Shown in pieces: positions 23,111-33,383 of a stretch of DNA of 64,000 nucleotides; positions within the stretch are counted from its first letter, which is position 1, and each line of letters starts with the position of its first letter. Source of the stretch: Anthoceros angustus (Eukaryota; Streptophyta; Anthocerotopsida; Anthocerotales; Anthocerotaceae); the NCBI GenBank assembly GCA_010909165.1, contig MU008193.1:124001-188000 (forward strand), read 5' to 3'. The notes beneath the pieces were generated by a model. The model worked only from the letters and a program-made list of their open reading frames with translations, was not told the DNA's origin and did no database searches. The position numbers and the translations under genes were made by a program.

Positions 23111-24301
23111 CTAGTACTCCAGCCAAGGATCCAGGCGGTAAATGCTCTTGCTCTTAAACTGCGTGTAGGGACAGGGGGGAAGCCACCTCCAAACCGGAGG
23201 CTTCCGTCGCAAATCGACAGCCACGAGCCTCTCCAGTTTTTCGTGCATGATGTATACTTCCGAATCTTGGCCGACCATGACCTTGATGCGCGAGGCAGCG
23301 TCGAACAGGAATTGGTTCTCCCCCAAGCATAATCCCCTGAAGTTAGCGACATACATGGTAGAGGGCATGGCGTCCACCTCAGTCCACATCATGCGCGCGA
23401 AATCCAGCTCCCAGATCTGCACACTGGAACCGCTAATACCTCTTCTCTTCGTTTCCGTATCTCTGGCCCGCGCATTGGAACACAGCGCCACGCACAGCAG
23501 CCGCTCCTGCACGTTGATGACGTTGCAGTACAAGATCGTGAAGAAGTCAGGCTTGGCCACTTCCAACGAGCTCCAGCTACCCCGCTCCAGGTCGTAGGCC
23601 AGCAGATTGCCACTTCCGGCAACGCAGTAGAGCACGGAGCCCACAAACGCGCCCTCATCCGCCTGGTAGCTCACGAAATCGTTTCCGGGCAAGACCGACA
23701 TCGTCTCGCTCCAGCTTCTCAGGGCGGAATCGAAGACGTAGGTCTGGACTGGATTATTAAAGTCGTCATACCTCGGCGTATCGTCCATCGCCACCACCTT
23801 GAAGCAGCCCGCCTGGGCGTCCTGGAACACGCCCAACACATCTTGGATCAGCAGGCCCCCCGGGAGTTTGGGCAGGCGGGTCCAAGAACCCGCCACCGGG
23901 TTGCCCAAAGTGACAATAGTCGGGGTCATCAGCCATGGCGCCGGGTCGTTGGCAGACACCAGCACGCCGCCGCCCGCCGACACCGCGGGGAGCGGGCCCT
24001 TCCCCATCTCTAGCAGCCATGGCGGGAGGTCGAGCTGGTACCAGCGGTCCAAGGCGCGGTCGTAGGCGCAGCAGGCCATGTCCTAGTCGCAAAACCCTAG
24101 GATGCACACCATCCAATCCCGCTCTGCACCTCGGGCTTCCAGCCGCTGCTGGAACAACCACGGCGATGCCACGGCCGCATCCCACCTTTTGCACACCGCG
24201 CGCGACCGCACTAGGGTAGGCAGGGGCAGCCGAGCCTGGATGTTGGCAACCACGTCTTCAGGCAGCTGGCTCCACAGATCGTTCTCCGCAATGGCATCCA
24301 T
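23111..24301 (-). CDS. F-box/kelch-type protein with one in-frame TAG
   Basis: The start at 24301 gives MDAIAENDLWSQLPEDVVAN and an F-box (LPLPTLVRSRAVCKRWDAAV), which would bind SKP1 in an SCF ubiquitin ligase. After residue 72 the frame meets TAG (24083-24085, ...GFCD-stop-D) and continues in the same frame as MACCAYDRALDRWYQLDLPP through kelch-like segments (DSALRSWSETMSVLPG, VGSVLYCVAGSGNLLAYDLE, CSNARARDTE) to LDPWLEY and a stop at 23111. Total length of about 396 codons suits plant F-box/kelch proteins. No intron is needed. A (GA)n-rich leader precedes the start. One base change or error explains the stop. Confidence 0.8.
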
Positions 24302-24691
24302 CTCGCAGCTCTCTCTCTCGCTTTGCTCAAACGCATGACCTGTCCAACTTGCGCAGCCGCTGGAAGACGAAGAAGACGAACCTCAACCTGTGCAGCCACT
24401 ACATCTCTCGCTTTTGACGTCCGTTACGGATGCAACCATGACATATCTAGAAAGATTATTTAGAGGACTGATGTTTAGTTCAACAAAGATGCCCATGTGT
24501 ATGTGTGAGAGGTGTGGCTCTTCCCTTGAGCGGGCAGGTCACTACACATACATAGCCTTAATCCTTGGATGTTATTTTTGTTTTTGAAAAATAATAAAAA
24601 AATTAAAATAAAACAGAAATCCTAAACTATCACGCTAGCCCGGAGACTTGTAAAGCATTAATAGTTACTAAAGGAGAAACAACAAGCCACC
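24302..24691. other. Upstream region of the F-box gene, no gene seen
   Basis: The stretch contains the CT/GA-rich leader of the minus-strand F-box gene and then AT-rich sequence with a poly-A-like tract at 24580-24610. No coding region or RNA gene is recognisable. Confidence 0.4.
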
Positions 24692-24699
24692 ATCCTCAC

Positions 24700-25103
24700 C
24701 AAGGTGTCATTTTGACCCCGTCCCAAGCTCGGTCCCGGTCCCGGCATGTGTTAAAAAAACCATGGGACCGGAGGTTCTTCAGGAGTCCGGTCCCCACCCT
24801 CGGTCCCCGAAAAGATAGGGGACCGAGGGTTCATAAAAGGTCCGTTTAAAATTAATAAATTATTTAATTTTATATCCAAAGATTTATATTTATTATAAAT
24901 ACATGGACCCATCTTATAATTAATATGATCATAAAGAATTTTACTAGATATTTTTATTTTTATATTATTATTATAAATTATTTATTTAATATTTATTATA
25001 TTTAGTGACCAAGGGTCGCAAAAGGCACGGCCCTCGCCGTCCGGACCGAAAGGTAGCTAAGAAGGGTCCGGATGAGCTAGTACTCGGTCAAAATGACACC
25101 CTG
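24700..25103. mobile_element. hAT-type MITE, 404 bp
   Basis: The 18-bp termini are CAAGGTGTCATTTTGACC on the left and, as reverse complement, CAGGGTGTCATTTTGACC on the right, with one mismatch. They are flanked by identical 8-bp direct repeats ATCCTCAC at 24692-24699 and 25104-25111. An 8-bp duplication and a CAGGG-type terminus are hAT characters. The interior has no coding capacity: GC-rich GGTCCCGGTCCCGG-like ends and an AT-rich centre. It is well preserved, so insertion may be recent. Confidence 0.9.
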
Positions 25104-25233
25104 ATCCTCACTTTTAAAAAAAATGCACTTACTGAAAATGCACATAGGAAGGCACTTTGATTTGATGCCCAGACAATTGGACATGTAAATGAGAACAGAT
25201 TTTCTTTTTTTTGGTTTGATATAATCTCCATAA

Positions 25234-25516
25234 TGTTAAAGCCCAAAAGTGTAACAACACATCATGATTAGAAAGTTGTGAGATCGAAGACCAAAGCCCA
25301 AGTGAACCACGGACTGAAGGTGAAGTAGTGTTCAAATAGGCTAGAGAATGAGACTATATAAGTCAGCATCTTAGAAAGTATAAGGTAAGCTAAAAAAGCT
25401 AAGTAAATAAGTAAGCTAAATAAGATAATTATCAAGCTAGCAAGTAAGTAAACTAGAGAGAACTTTTGAGGTTCTATAGATTTTCTCTTAACAAAGATAT
25501 TTCTCAATTTCTAACA
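25234..25516 (+). mobile_element. Ty1/copia LTR, 283 bp
   Basis: It begins TGTTAAAGCCC and ends TTTCTAACA, giving a 5-bp inverted repeat TGTTA/TAACA. A promoter-like ACTATATAAG lies at about 25350. Immediately after the end is TGGTATAAATTGAG, a decayed primer binding site for initiator-Met tRNA, as used by copia elements. Confidence 0.75.
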
Positions 25517-25945
25517 TGGTATAAATTGAGAAGTTAGAAGTCTCTTTCATAGTGGGCTGAGAGCCAAGCTTAAGGGTGAATCATTCTCAGAGCATGGTTT
25601 TAGAGACCTCTGTAGGGTTCTTGAAGGGTCCTAAACACTAACTTGCGTGGGACACTTGTGCCTTGCCTTCATATTGCCTAGTTGTTATGATTAGCTACCT
25701 TCAGTGCCTGTAATTTCAAGCATGTGTGCAATTGTGTGAAGCTTAGTATTAGTCATCATGGTGCAAGGAGCTTTAGTCCTGTGTTAAGTAGCATGGCTTC
25801 ATCAAGCATGCATGCTACATATCAAGTGGACTAGACGTTTGATGAGAAAATAATTTATAGTTTGGAAGCAAAATTTAAAAATGTTTCCCATCAAATTGAC
25901 ACATTTTTTAATCAAGTTCATAGAAACTAGACTCTTAGCTTGCTA
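25517..25945 (+). mobile_element. Truncated copia 5' internal region
   Basis: The PBS-like start is followed by an untranslated leader and a short decayed gag-like stretch near 25800-25930, with many stops. The element ends where PPR-related sequence resumes at about 25945. No second LTR is seen. Confidence 0.5.
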
Positions 25946-26660
25946 GCCGATGTGGAGAAAGGAAGGAGGTTCATGCACAAATTAGAGAACGAGGACATAA
26001 ATACATCGATGAAGCCGATGTATTCATGTATAAGCAGCGAGTTCAACAAGCATATAATAAGTCAAGATGTGGTAGATTAGAGGGTGCTCAGCGAGTGTCT
26101 ATTCAAATAGTGGGTTGAGGTGATGTGCTCATAGCCCGCAGTTTGATAGCCATGTACTCCTTCAAAGTGTAGGAGCATGGATGAAGCACACCAGGTTTTT
26201 GAGGCTTGCCGGAGAGAACATACATTAGTCTAGGCATATGACATGGATGTGATAATTCATCTAGTATTCGTTTTTGTAGTGATTAGGTTTTATTCGAGGT
26301 GGGAGGTAAGTCTTCCATAACATTCACTCTAAAGTCACCTTGGTGGTCGTGCCAATCATGGCGAAGGTTGGACACCAGCAGCTTGGACACTACACTACCG
26401 ATTTGATAATTCTGATCTCTGCTGCTCAAATCCTTAGGACACATGTGGTTAGCCTTCCGCTGTCGTGTGTGTTTGCCGATAAGATTCTGCTAGAGTACAA
26501 GGTTGTCCGTTCCTATTTAACCTCGCTTGATCCAGCTGCTGGTATCCAGCCAAGGATCGAGGCGGTAGAGGCTCTTGCCCACAAACGGCTTGTAGGGGCA
26601 GGGGGAAGCCCTCTACGGTTTTTTGTGCTGGCCTCTTTTGATGGAGAAAAGGAGTCGTCC
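25945..26660 (+). pseudogene. PPR fragment plus F-box 3' fragment
   Basis: At 25950-26220 the sequence repeats the decayed PPR unit seen at 22480-22780 (GGTTCATGCACAAATTAGAG, then TAGCCCGCAGTTTGATA). At about 26530-26640 it resembles the 3' end of the F-box/kelch gene (minus-strand frame with LPPAPTSRLWARASTASILG). The same PPR-then-F-box order occurs at 22400-23110, so this is a copied module. Confidence 0.6.
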
Positions 26661-26799
26661 AAAACTCTGGAGTGTGCACTAAGGGCATGAGCTGAACCCT
26701 TGTCCGAACCCCGGGACAGAAGAACACATGTATGGGCGCGCCTCCCAAAGCATGTGGGCCTCACGTCATGCCCATTACACATACACACATGTAGATATG

Positions 26800-27280
26800 T
26801 ACAATCGTCTTATCCGACTCGCCTTTGGCACTTGCAGTTGGCCGTCGGTGCTGGCTCCAGGGTAAGGACGAAGCGTCGGCGAGGACTACTCCTCACCCAA
26901 CAAATTGGTGTGTGTACAAGGGCTCTACCAAGAGTTCCCGCTCACCTCGCCTCACGGAGTGCAAGCAAGCAAGCCTCAAGGTACTGCAGTGTAAGGAGCC
27001 CAGCATTTCCACTTCCACTTCCGATTCCGAGAAATTTTGTGGGTGGGGACGGGACGACTCCGCAGCTGGTTGTTGCAGTTGTAAGTCTGCCCAATGCTCA
27101 ACTGTGTTCGACACAATGTGGGCATGGCTTTCACGGTGAATGTGCTTGCTTAACTACAGCGCTGTTCAAAGGCAAGCATGAACATCGATTGCTAACACTG
27201 CTCCACCTCGGATCGTAACAGAGATGGGTCACCAAAATCGAATGGATCACTCTCTTTTTGAAGGAATTTTAGGCCTATTT
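26800..27280 (+). pseudogene. PPR leader fused directly to PPR tail
   Basis: 26825-27045 matches the 5' leader of the long PPR genes (GCGTCGGCGAGGACTACTCC, then GTGTAAGGAGCCCAGCATTTCC). At about 27058 it jumps to CGCAGCTGGTTGTTGCAGTTGTAAG, which encodes the extreme C-terminus (AAGCCSCK), and then runs into the common 3' flank. The whole PDF, PPR, E and most of the DYW region are missing. Confidence 0.75.
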
Positions 27281-27641
27281 GCTTATTTGCTTTGTGAACC
27301 CTTAACCAAGACCAGTTCACTCACAGGTTTCTGTCCAAAACTCTCCGGGGGAATATCACCATAAAAAAAAAATGGTTGGTTTGTACTAGGTATTGAGGTA
27401 TGTATGCTGTGCTGCATGAGCTACAGGATGTGGGCCCCACATCATGTCCATGGGCCATGAGGCCATGAGGCCATGATGCATATATGTTCACGCTCCCAGT
27501 TTGTATCGCAGTTGGCCTACGCCGTCCCAGTTCAAGCTCTCCAACGAAGTGGTGTGTGTACGGGGATCCTAGGAGGAGGCATTGTTGTTCGCAACTGGAG
27601 TTGGCGTACGCCGTCCCGGTGCTCGCTCAAGGGTGAAGGCG

Positions 27642-30134
27642 ATGCGTCGGCGGGGACTGTTGCTCACTCCTCAGATTGGTTTGTGTACAAGGATTCTACG
27701 AGGGGTTCCCGCTCACCTAGCCTCAGGGAGTGAATTCCCAGCAAACAAGCAAGCCTCCAGGTGCAGCAGTGTAAGGAGCCCAGCACTTCCACCTCCGAGA
27801 GATTGTGTGCGTGGGGAAGGGTTATCCGGCCATGGTGGTCGCCAGGAGCAGGAGGAGAAGCAGGAGCAGCAGCACAGGTGGCAACAATTTTTTCTGGACC
27901 CTACCATGTGGTGGGACAACAGACGAGATAAGAAGAGCTCCCGTTCGCCTGACTTCCGGCGTAAGGGCTCCGGGGAGGTGCTGTGGCTGAACAACATGTT
28001 TAAGCCAGCTTGGGTTGATGAGCAGCTCGTTTCCTTGGATATGCAGATGGGTCATGGTGCCCCCTCGCCTCCTGAGTATAGCTGTCAGGGTAAACCTGAG
28101 CCTGGCAGGCGGGCAAGATCCGAAATGGGCGTCGTTACGGCTGTAACCGTGAGCAGGTTATGTCAGCAGGGGAAGCTCTCTGAGGCCGTTGGAGCCCTGG
28201 AGTATCTGGTGCTGACAGACTCTGCTATTTCTCAGTCTCTGTTGCACACTGTGCTGAAACTGTGTGCGGCTAAGAAGGATCTGTTTATGGGGCGACGAGT
28301 TCATGACCTCGCTGTCAAACTCGGGCACGAGTCGGATGCTTTCTTGGGGAACCATATCTTGCGCATGTATGCATGTGGAGGTAGTCTGCACGAGGCGATG
28401 GATGTGTTCAGCAGGGTGGTCAAACCAAATGCCTTCATGTGGTCTTCCATAATCTCCGCTTATGCTAAGCATGGGAAACCTAGGGAGGCTATACAACTGT
28501 ACCATGAGATGCGTAGGTCAGGAGTGAAGGCGGATGGCCATGTTTTTGTAGCTGCCCTTCAAGCTTGTGCATTTGCCGCTGACTTGGAATCTGGCAAAAA
28601 AGTGCACTGTGATGTTGTGCACAGTGGCACTGCCCCTGACGTGTTTGTCGGCAACTGCCTTGTGGAGATGTATACAAAGTGTGGTGAAATGAAAGATGCT
28701 CGCCAGGTTTTTGACAGCATGGCCTCAAAGAATGTGGTGACATGGACAACCCTGATTGCTGGGTATGCAAAATGTGGTGAACTGAAATATGCACGCCAGG
28801 TTTTTGACAGCATGGCCTCAAAGGATGTGGTGACATGGAATGCCCTGATTGCTGGGTATGCAAAATGTGGTGAACTGAAATATGCACGCCAGGTTTTTGA
28901 CAGCATGAACACAAAGAATGTGGTGACATGGAATGCCCTGATAGCTGGGTATGCACAGCAAGGGCTAGGACATGAGGCGCTTGTTCTGTATGGACAAATG
29001 GAGCAGGAGGGCCTCATTTTGGCTGACCATGTTACTTTTGCTTGCCTTCTGAAGGCCTGTGCAAGCACTGGTGCCTTACAGAAGGGCAGGCAGCTGCACT
29101 CACAGATTGTGGAAAGAGGACTGCTGGATGACGTAGTGTTGGGCACCTGCCTGGTGGACATGTATGCAAAATGTGGTGAACTGAAAGATGCACGCCAGGT
29201 TTTTGACATGGCCAAAGGATGTGGTGACATGGAATGCCCTGATATCTGGGTATGGTACTTGTGATGAAGGTCACAAGGCACTAGCTTGTTTTGAGGAGAT
29301 GTTAGTTGCCGGTATTCAGCCTGATGGTGCTACTTTTACTTGCCTTCTAGTAGCATGCAGTCATGAGGACTGGTCCATGAGGGTCGCAAGCACTTTGATT
29401 CCATGGCTGAACAGCATGGCATCAAACCCACTATTGAGCATCACAACTGTATGGTTGATCTTCTTGGGCGTGCGGGCCATTTAGATGAGGCAGAGAAGAT
29501 GCTTTTATCATGTGAGGGCCAAAGTGATGTCGTGGGGTTGATGTCTTTGCTAAATTCTTGCAAAAGTCATGGGGATATAGAAAGGGCGATGAGGTGTTTT
29601 GAAAGCATTGTTAGATTGGACCCCCAGCAGGCCCCCGCTTACGTACTTATGGCCAATGTCTATGCAGACGCAGGTAGGTGGACAGATGTAGATAGAATTG
29701 AAGCACAGAGAGTGGTAGCAGGAGCTAATAAGAAACCTGCAGTGGCGACCATCGAGGTGAATAAGGAGGTACATAGATTTTTGGTAGGAGAGAGGAGAGA
29801 GGATATTGCGCTCAAGGTAGGGAGCACGAACACTCGGCTGAAGCAGGAAGGAGGGCATTTGCCTCACACAGAGTTGGTGCTGAAGCCAGTGTCTGAAAAG
29901 GAGAAGGAAGAGGTGCTTTGTGGGCATGCTGAGAAGCTAGCTCTGGCGTTTGGTCTGTTGAACACTCCGAGTGGGACACCTCTGGTGGTGACGAAGAATC
30001 TGCGCATGTGCAGTGACTGCCACAGTTCCACGGAGATTATGTCAAGGCTTGAACAGAGAGACATTGTTGTAAGGGATGGGTACCGTGTGCATCGATTCGC
30101 AGCTGGTTGTTGCAGTTGTAAGGGTCGACCGTGA
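27642..30134 (+). CDS. DYW-class PPR protein, tandem copy 1 (two compensating frameshifts)
   Basis: PPR proteins bind organellar RNA, and DYW members deaminate C to U. ATG at 27642 (MRRRGLLLTPQIG) starts an Arg/Ser/Leu-rich N-terminus that suits organelle import. An OSB-like PDF motif (WWDNRRDK, SPDFRRKGSGEVLWL) lies at about residues 80-125. Then comes an array of PPR repeats (LGNHILRMYACGGS, YAKCGELKYARQVFDSM repeated three times), an E region and a DYW-like domain with GHAEKLALAFG and CSDCHSS, ending CCSCKGRP. A 5-base loss near 29208 shifts the frame, and a 1-base loss near 29370 restores it; an in-frame stop at 29262-29264 results. It may be a pseudogene or contain consensus errors. No introns. 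Confidence 0.8.
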
Positions 30135-30567
30135 GAAAAATGGAGGACTACCCAAAGTTCAACTGTGTAGGTATGCCAGAGACTAGGTCTTTCTTTCGGG
30201 GGTGAATGAGCTTGCCGAACTCCATCGCTGTCCAAAGGGAAGCATGAACACAGTTGGCTAACGCTGCTCCACCTCGGATCAGAACAGAGATGATCAAAAC
30301 CGAATGAATCTCTTTCTGAAGGAATTTTAGGCCTGTCTGATTTGTGAACACTTCACAAGCCAGTTTCTGTCCAAAACTTCGGAACCGGAAATTTTTCCTT
30401 TGAGGGTACACGAGAAAGAAATCGTTTCCGCGAGTCCACATCTAGGTATGGGCTGAATACGTGGGCCCCACATCATGTCCACGGGCCTTGCCACATCTCT
30501 GTCCACGCTCCTCGTTGCACTTACAGTTGGCCTACGCCGTCCCAGTTCTCGCTCCAGGCTGAAGGCG
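30135..30567. other. Spacer between PPR copies 1 and 2
   Basis: The 3' flank (TGAATGAGCTTGCC, then CACCTCGGATCAGAACAGAGATGATCAAAA) is shared with other PPR copies. The 5' leader before the next ATG carries GTTGGCCTACGCCGTCCCAG, also common to the family. The duplication unit therefore includes promoter, gene and 3' flank. No other gene is seen. Confidence 0.6.
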
Positions 30568-32971
30568 ATGCGTCGGCGTGGACTGTTGTGGACCCAACAG
30601 ATTGGAGTGTGTTCAGGGATTCTACAAGGAGCTCCTGCTCACCTCACCGCAGGGATTCAACCCCCGGCAAACAAGCAGGCATCCAGGTGCAGCAGTGTAA
30701 GGAGCCCAGCATTTCCACTTCCGAGAACGTGTGTGGGTGTGGACGGGTTATCCAGCGATGATCGTCTCCAGGAGCAGTACCAAGAGCAGGAACAGCAGCA
30801 CTTGTGGCAACAATTTTTCTTGGAACCTACCATGTGGTGGGACAACAGACGAGATAAGATGAGCTCCCATTGGCCTGACTTCCGGCGCAAAGGATCCGGC
30901 GAAGTGCTGTGGCTAAACAACATGTTTAAGCCAGCTTGGGTTGATGAGCAGCTTGTTTCCTTGGATGTGCAGATGAGTCATGGTGCCTCTACTTCCAACT
31001 CAAGGTCCCCAGATAAGCATGAGCCTGGCAGGCGTGCACCAGCGGAAATGAGCGCCGTGACGGCTAGAACCGTGAGCATGTTATGTCAGCAGGGGAAGCT
31101 TTCTGAGGCCGTTGGAGCCCTGGAATATCTAGCGCAGACAGACTCTGCCATTTCTTTGTCTCTGTTTTACACTGTGCTAAAACTATGTACAGCTAAGAAG
31201 GATTTGGTTGTGGGGCGACGAGTTCATGATGTGACTGCCAAACTTGGGTATGAGTCGAGTGCATACTTGGGGAACCATATCCTGCGCATGTATGCATGTG
31301 GAGGGAGTCTGCAGGAGGCCATGAATGTGTTCACCAGGGTGGGCAAACCGAATGTCTTCATGTGGTTTTCCATAATCTCGGCACATGCTAAGCATGGGAA
31401 ACCCAAGGAGGCCATACAACTATACCATGAGATGCGTAGGTCAGGAGTGAAGGCTAATTGTCATGTCTTTGTAGCTGCCCTTCAGGCTTGCACATTTGCT
31501 GCCGATTTGGAATCTGGCAGAGAAGTGCACTGTGATGTGTTGCACAGTGGCGTTCCTCCTGACTTGTTTGTTGGCAACTGCCTGGTGGACATGTATGCAA
31601 AATGTGGCGACCTGAAAGATGCACGCCAGGTTTTTGACAGCATGGTCACAAAGGATGTGGTGACATGGACGGCGCTGATTGCTGGGTATGCACAGCAAGG
31701 GCTCGGACATGAGGCGTTGAATCTGTCTGGGCAAATGGAGCAAGAGGGGCTGGTTTTGGCTGACTATGTTACTTTTGCTTGCCTTCTGAAGGCCTGTGGA
31801 AGCACTGGTGCCCTACAGAAAGGCAGGCAGCTGCACTCGCAGATTGTCAAAAGAGGATTGCTTGATAAGATTGTGGTGGGCACCTGCCTGTGGAAGCACT
31901 GGTGCCCTACAGAAAGGCAGGCAGCTGCACTCGCAGATTGTCAAAAGAGGATTGCTTGATAAGATTGTGGTGGGCACCTCCCTTGTGGACATGTATGCAA
32001 AATGTGGTGAAGTGAAAGATGCACGCCAGGTTTTTGACAGCATGGTCACAAAGGATGTGGTGACATGGAATGCCCTGATATCTGGGTACGGGACTTGTGA
32101 TGAAGGTCACAAGGCCCTAGCTTGTTTTGAGGAGATGTTAGCTGCCGGTATTCAGCCTGATGATGCTACTTTTGCTTGCCTTCTAGTAGCATGCAGTCAC
32201 GAGGGACTGGTCGATGAGGGTCGCAAGCACTTTGCTTCCATGGCTGAACAGCATGGCATCAGACCTACTATTGAGCATCACATTTGTATGATTGATCTTC
32301 TTGGGCGGGCAGGCCATTTAGATGAGGCCGAGAAGATGCTATTTTCATGTAAGGGCGAAAGTGATGTTGTGGGGTTGATGTCTTTGCTGAATGCTTGCAA
32401 AATTCATGGGGATACAGAGAGGGCAGTGTGGTGTTTTGAAAGCATTGTTAGGCTAGACCCCCAGCAGGCGCCGGCATATGTGCTTATGGCTAATGCCTAT
32501 GCAGATGCAGGTAGGTGGACAGATGTAGATAGGATTGAAACACAGAGAATGGCAGCACGAGCTAACAAGAAACCTGCAGTTACGACCATTGAGGTGAATA
32601 ATGAGGTCCATAGATTTCTGGTGGGAGAAAGGAGAGAGGATATTGCCCTTAAGGTAGAGAGCACGAATGCACGTCTCAAGCAGGAAGGAGGCCACGTACC
32701 TCACACAAAGTTGGTGCTGAAGCCACTGTCTGAGAAGGAAAAGGAAGATGTGCTTTGTGGGCATGCTGAGAAACTAGCTCTGGCATTTGGTCTGTTGAAC
32801 ACTCCGAGTGGGACACCTCTGGTGGTGACGAAGAATCTGCGCATGTGCAGTGACTGCCACAGTTCCACGGAGATCATGTCAAGGCTTGAACAAAGAAACA
32901 TCGTCGTAAGGGATGGGTACCGTGTGCATCGATTCGAAGCTGGTTGTTGCAGTTGTAAGGGTCGACCGTGA
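30568..32971 (+). CDS. DYW-class PPR protein, tandem copy 2 (interrupted only by a 94-bp duplication)
   Basis: ATG at 30568 begins MRRRGLLWTQQIGVCSGIL, an Arg-rich presequence. A PDF motif (WWDNRRDK, SHWPDFRRKGSGEVLWL), about ten PPR-type repeats, an E region (ESDVVGLMSLLNACKIHGD) and a DYW-like domain (HAEKLALAFG, CSDCHSS, CCSCKGRP) follow. The frame breaks at 31890, where 94 bp (31796-31889) are repeated in tandem (31890-31983). Since 94 is not a multiple of three, the first frame stops at 31959. Without the second copy, the length would be 2310 nt (769 residues) with no other break. It is the best preserved member. Probable organelle RNA-editing factor. Confidence 0.85.
31796..31983 (+). 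repeat. 94-bp tandem duplication inside PPR copy 2
   Basis: Units 31796-31889 and 31890-31983 both start GTGGAAGCACTGGTGCCC and differ by one base near the end (CACCTGCCT versus CACCTCCCT). CCTGTGGA-type microhomology at the junction could have mediated the event. Confidence 0.9.
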
Positions 32972-33383
32972 GCATAATGGAGGACTATCCAGTGCTAAAC
33001 TGTTTCCGACAGAGAATGGGTGTTGTTTCGGGGTGAATGTGCTTGCTTAACGCCATCCCTTTCCAAATGTAAATGCGTATGAAGAAACTTAGATGGCTAA
33101 CACTGCTCCACGTTGGATCATAACAGAGATGATCAAAATCTAATGAATCCTTCTCTTCCTGAAGGAAGTTTTCGACGAGAACAGCTTGCACATGGCTTTC
33201 TGTGCAGACCTTCGACCTGGGTGTCTAACGAAACACTGTTTGCGCTATGCTTCTACCACTTTCATATGGGCCCCACGTCATGCCCATGATACATCCAATA
33301 TGTTCACAACTTCACATCCCGCGCACCCTGTTGGCAGTTGCAGTTGGCCGAAGCCGTCCTAATTCTTGTTCCAGACTACGGCG

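Noticed and set aside
23766-24194. Minus-strand and plus-strand frames overlapping the F-box gene
   Set aside because: Arginine/proline-rich shadow translations of the GC-rich F-box coding sequence, with no independent support.
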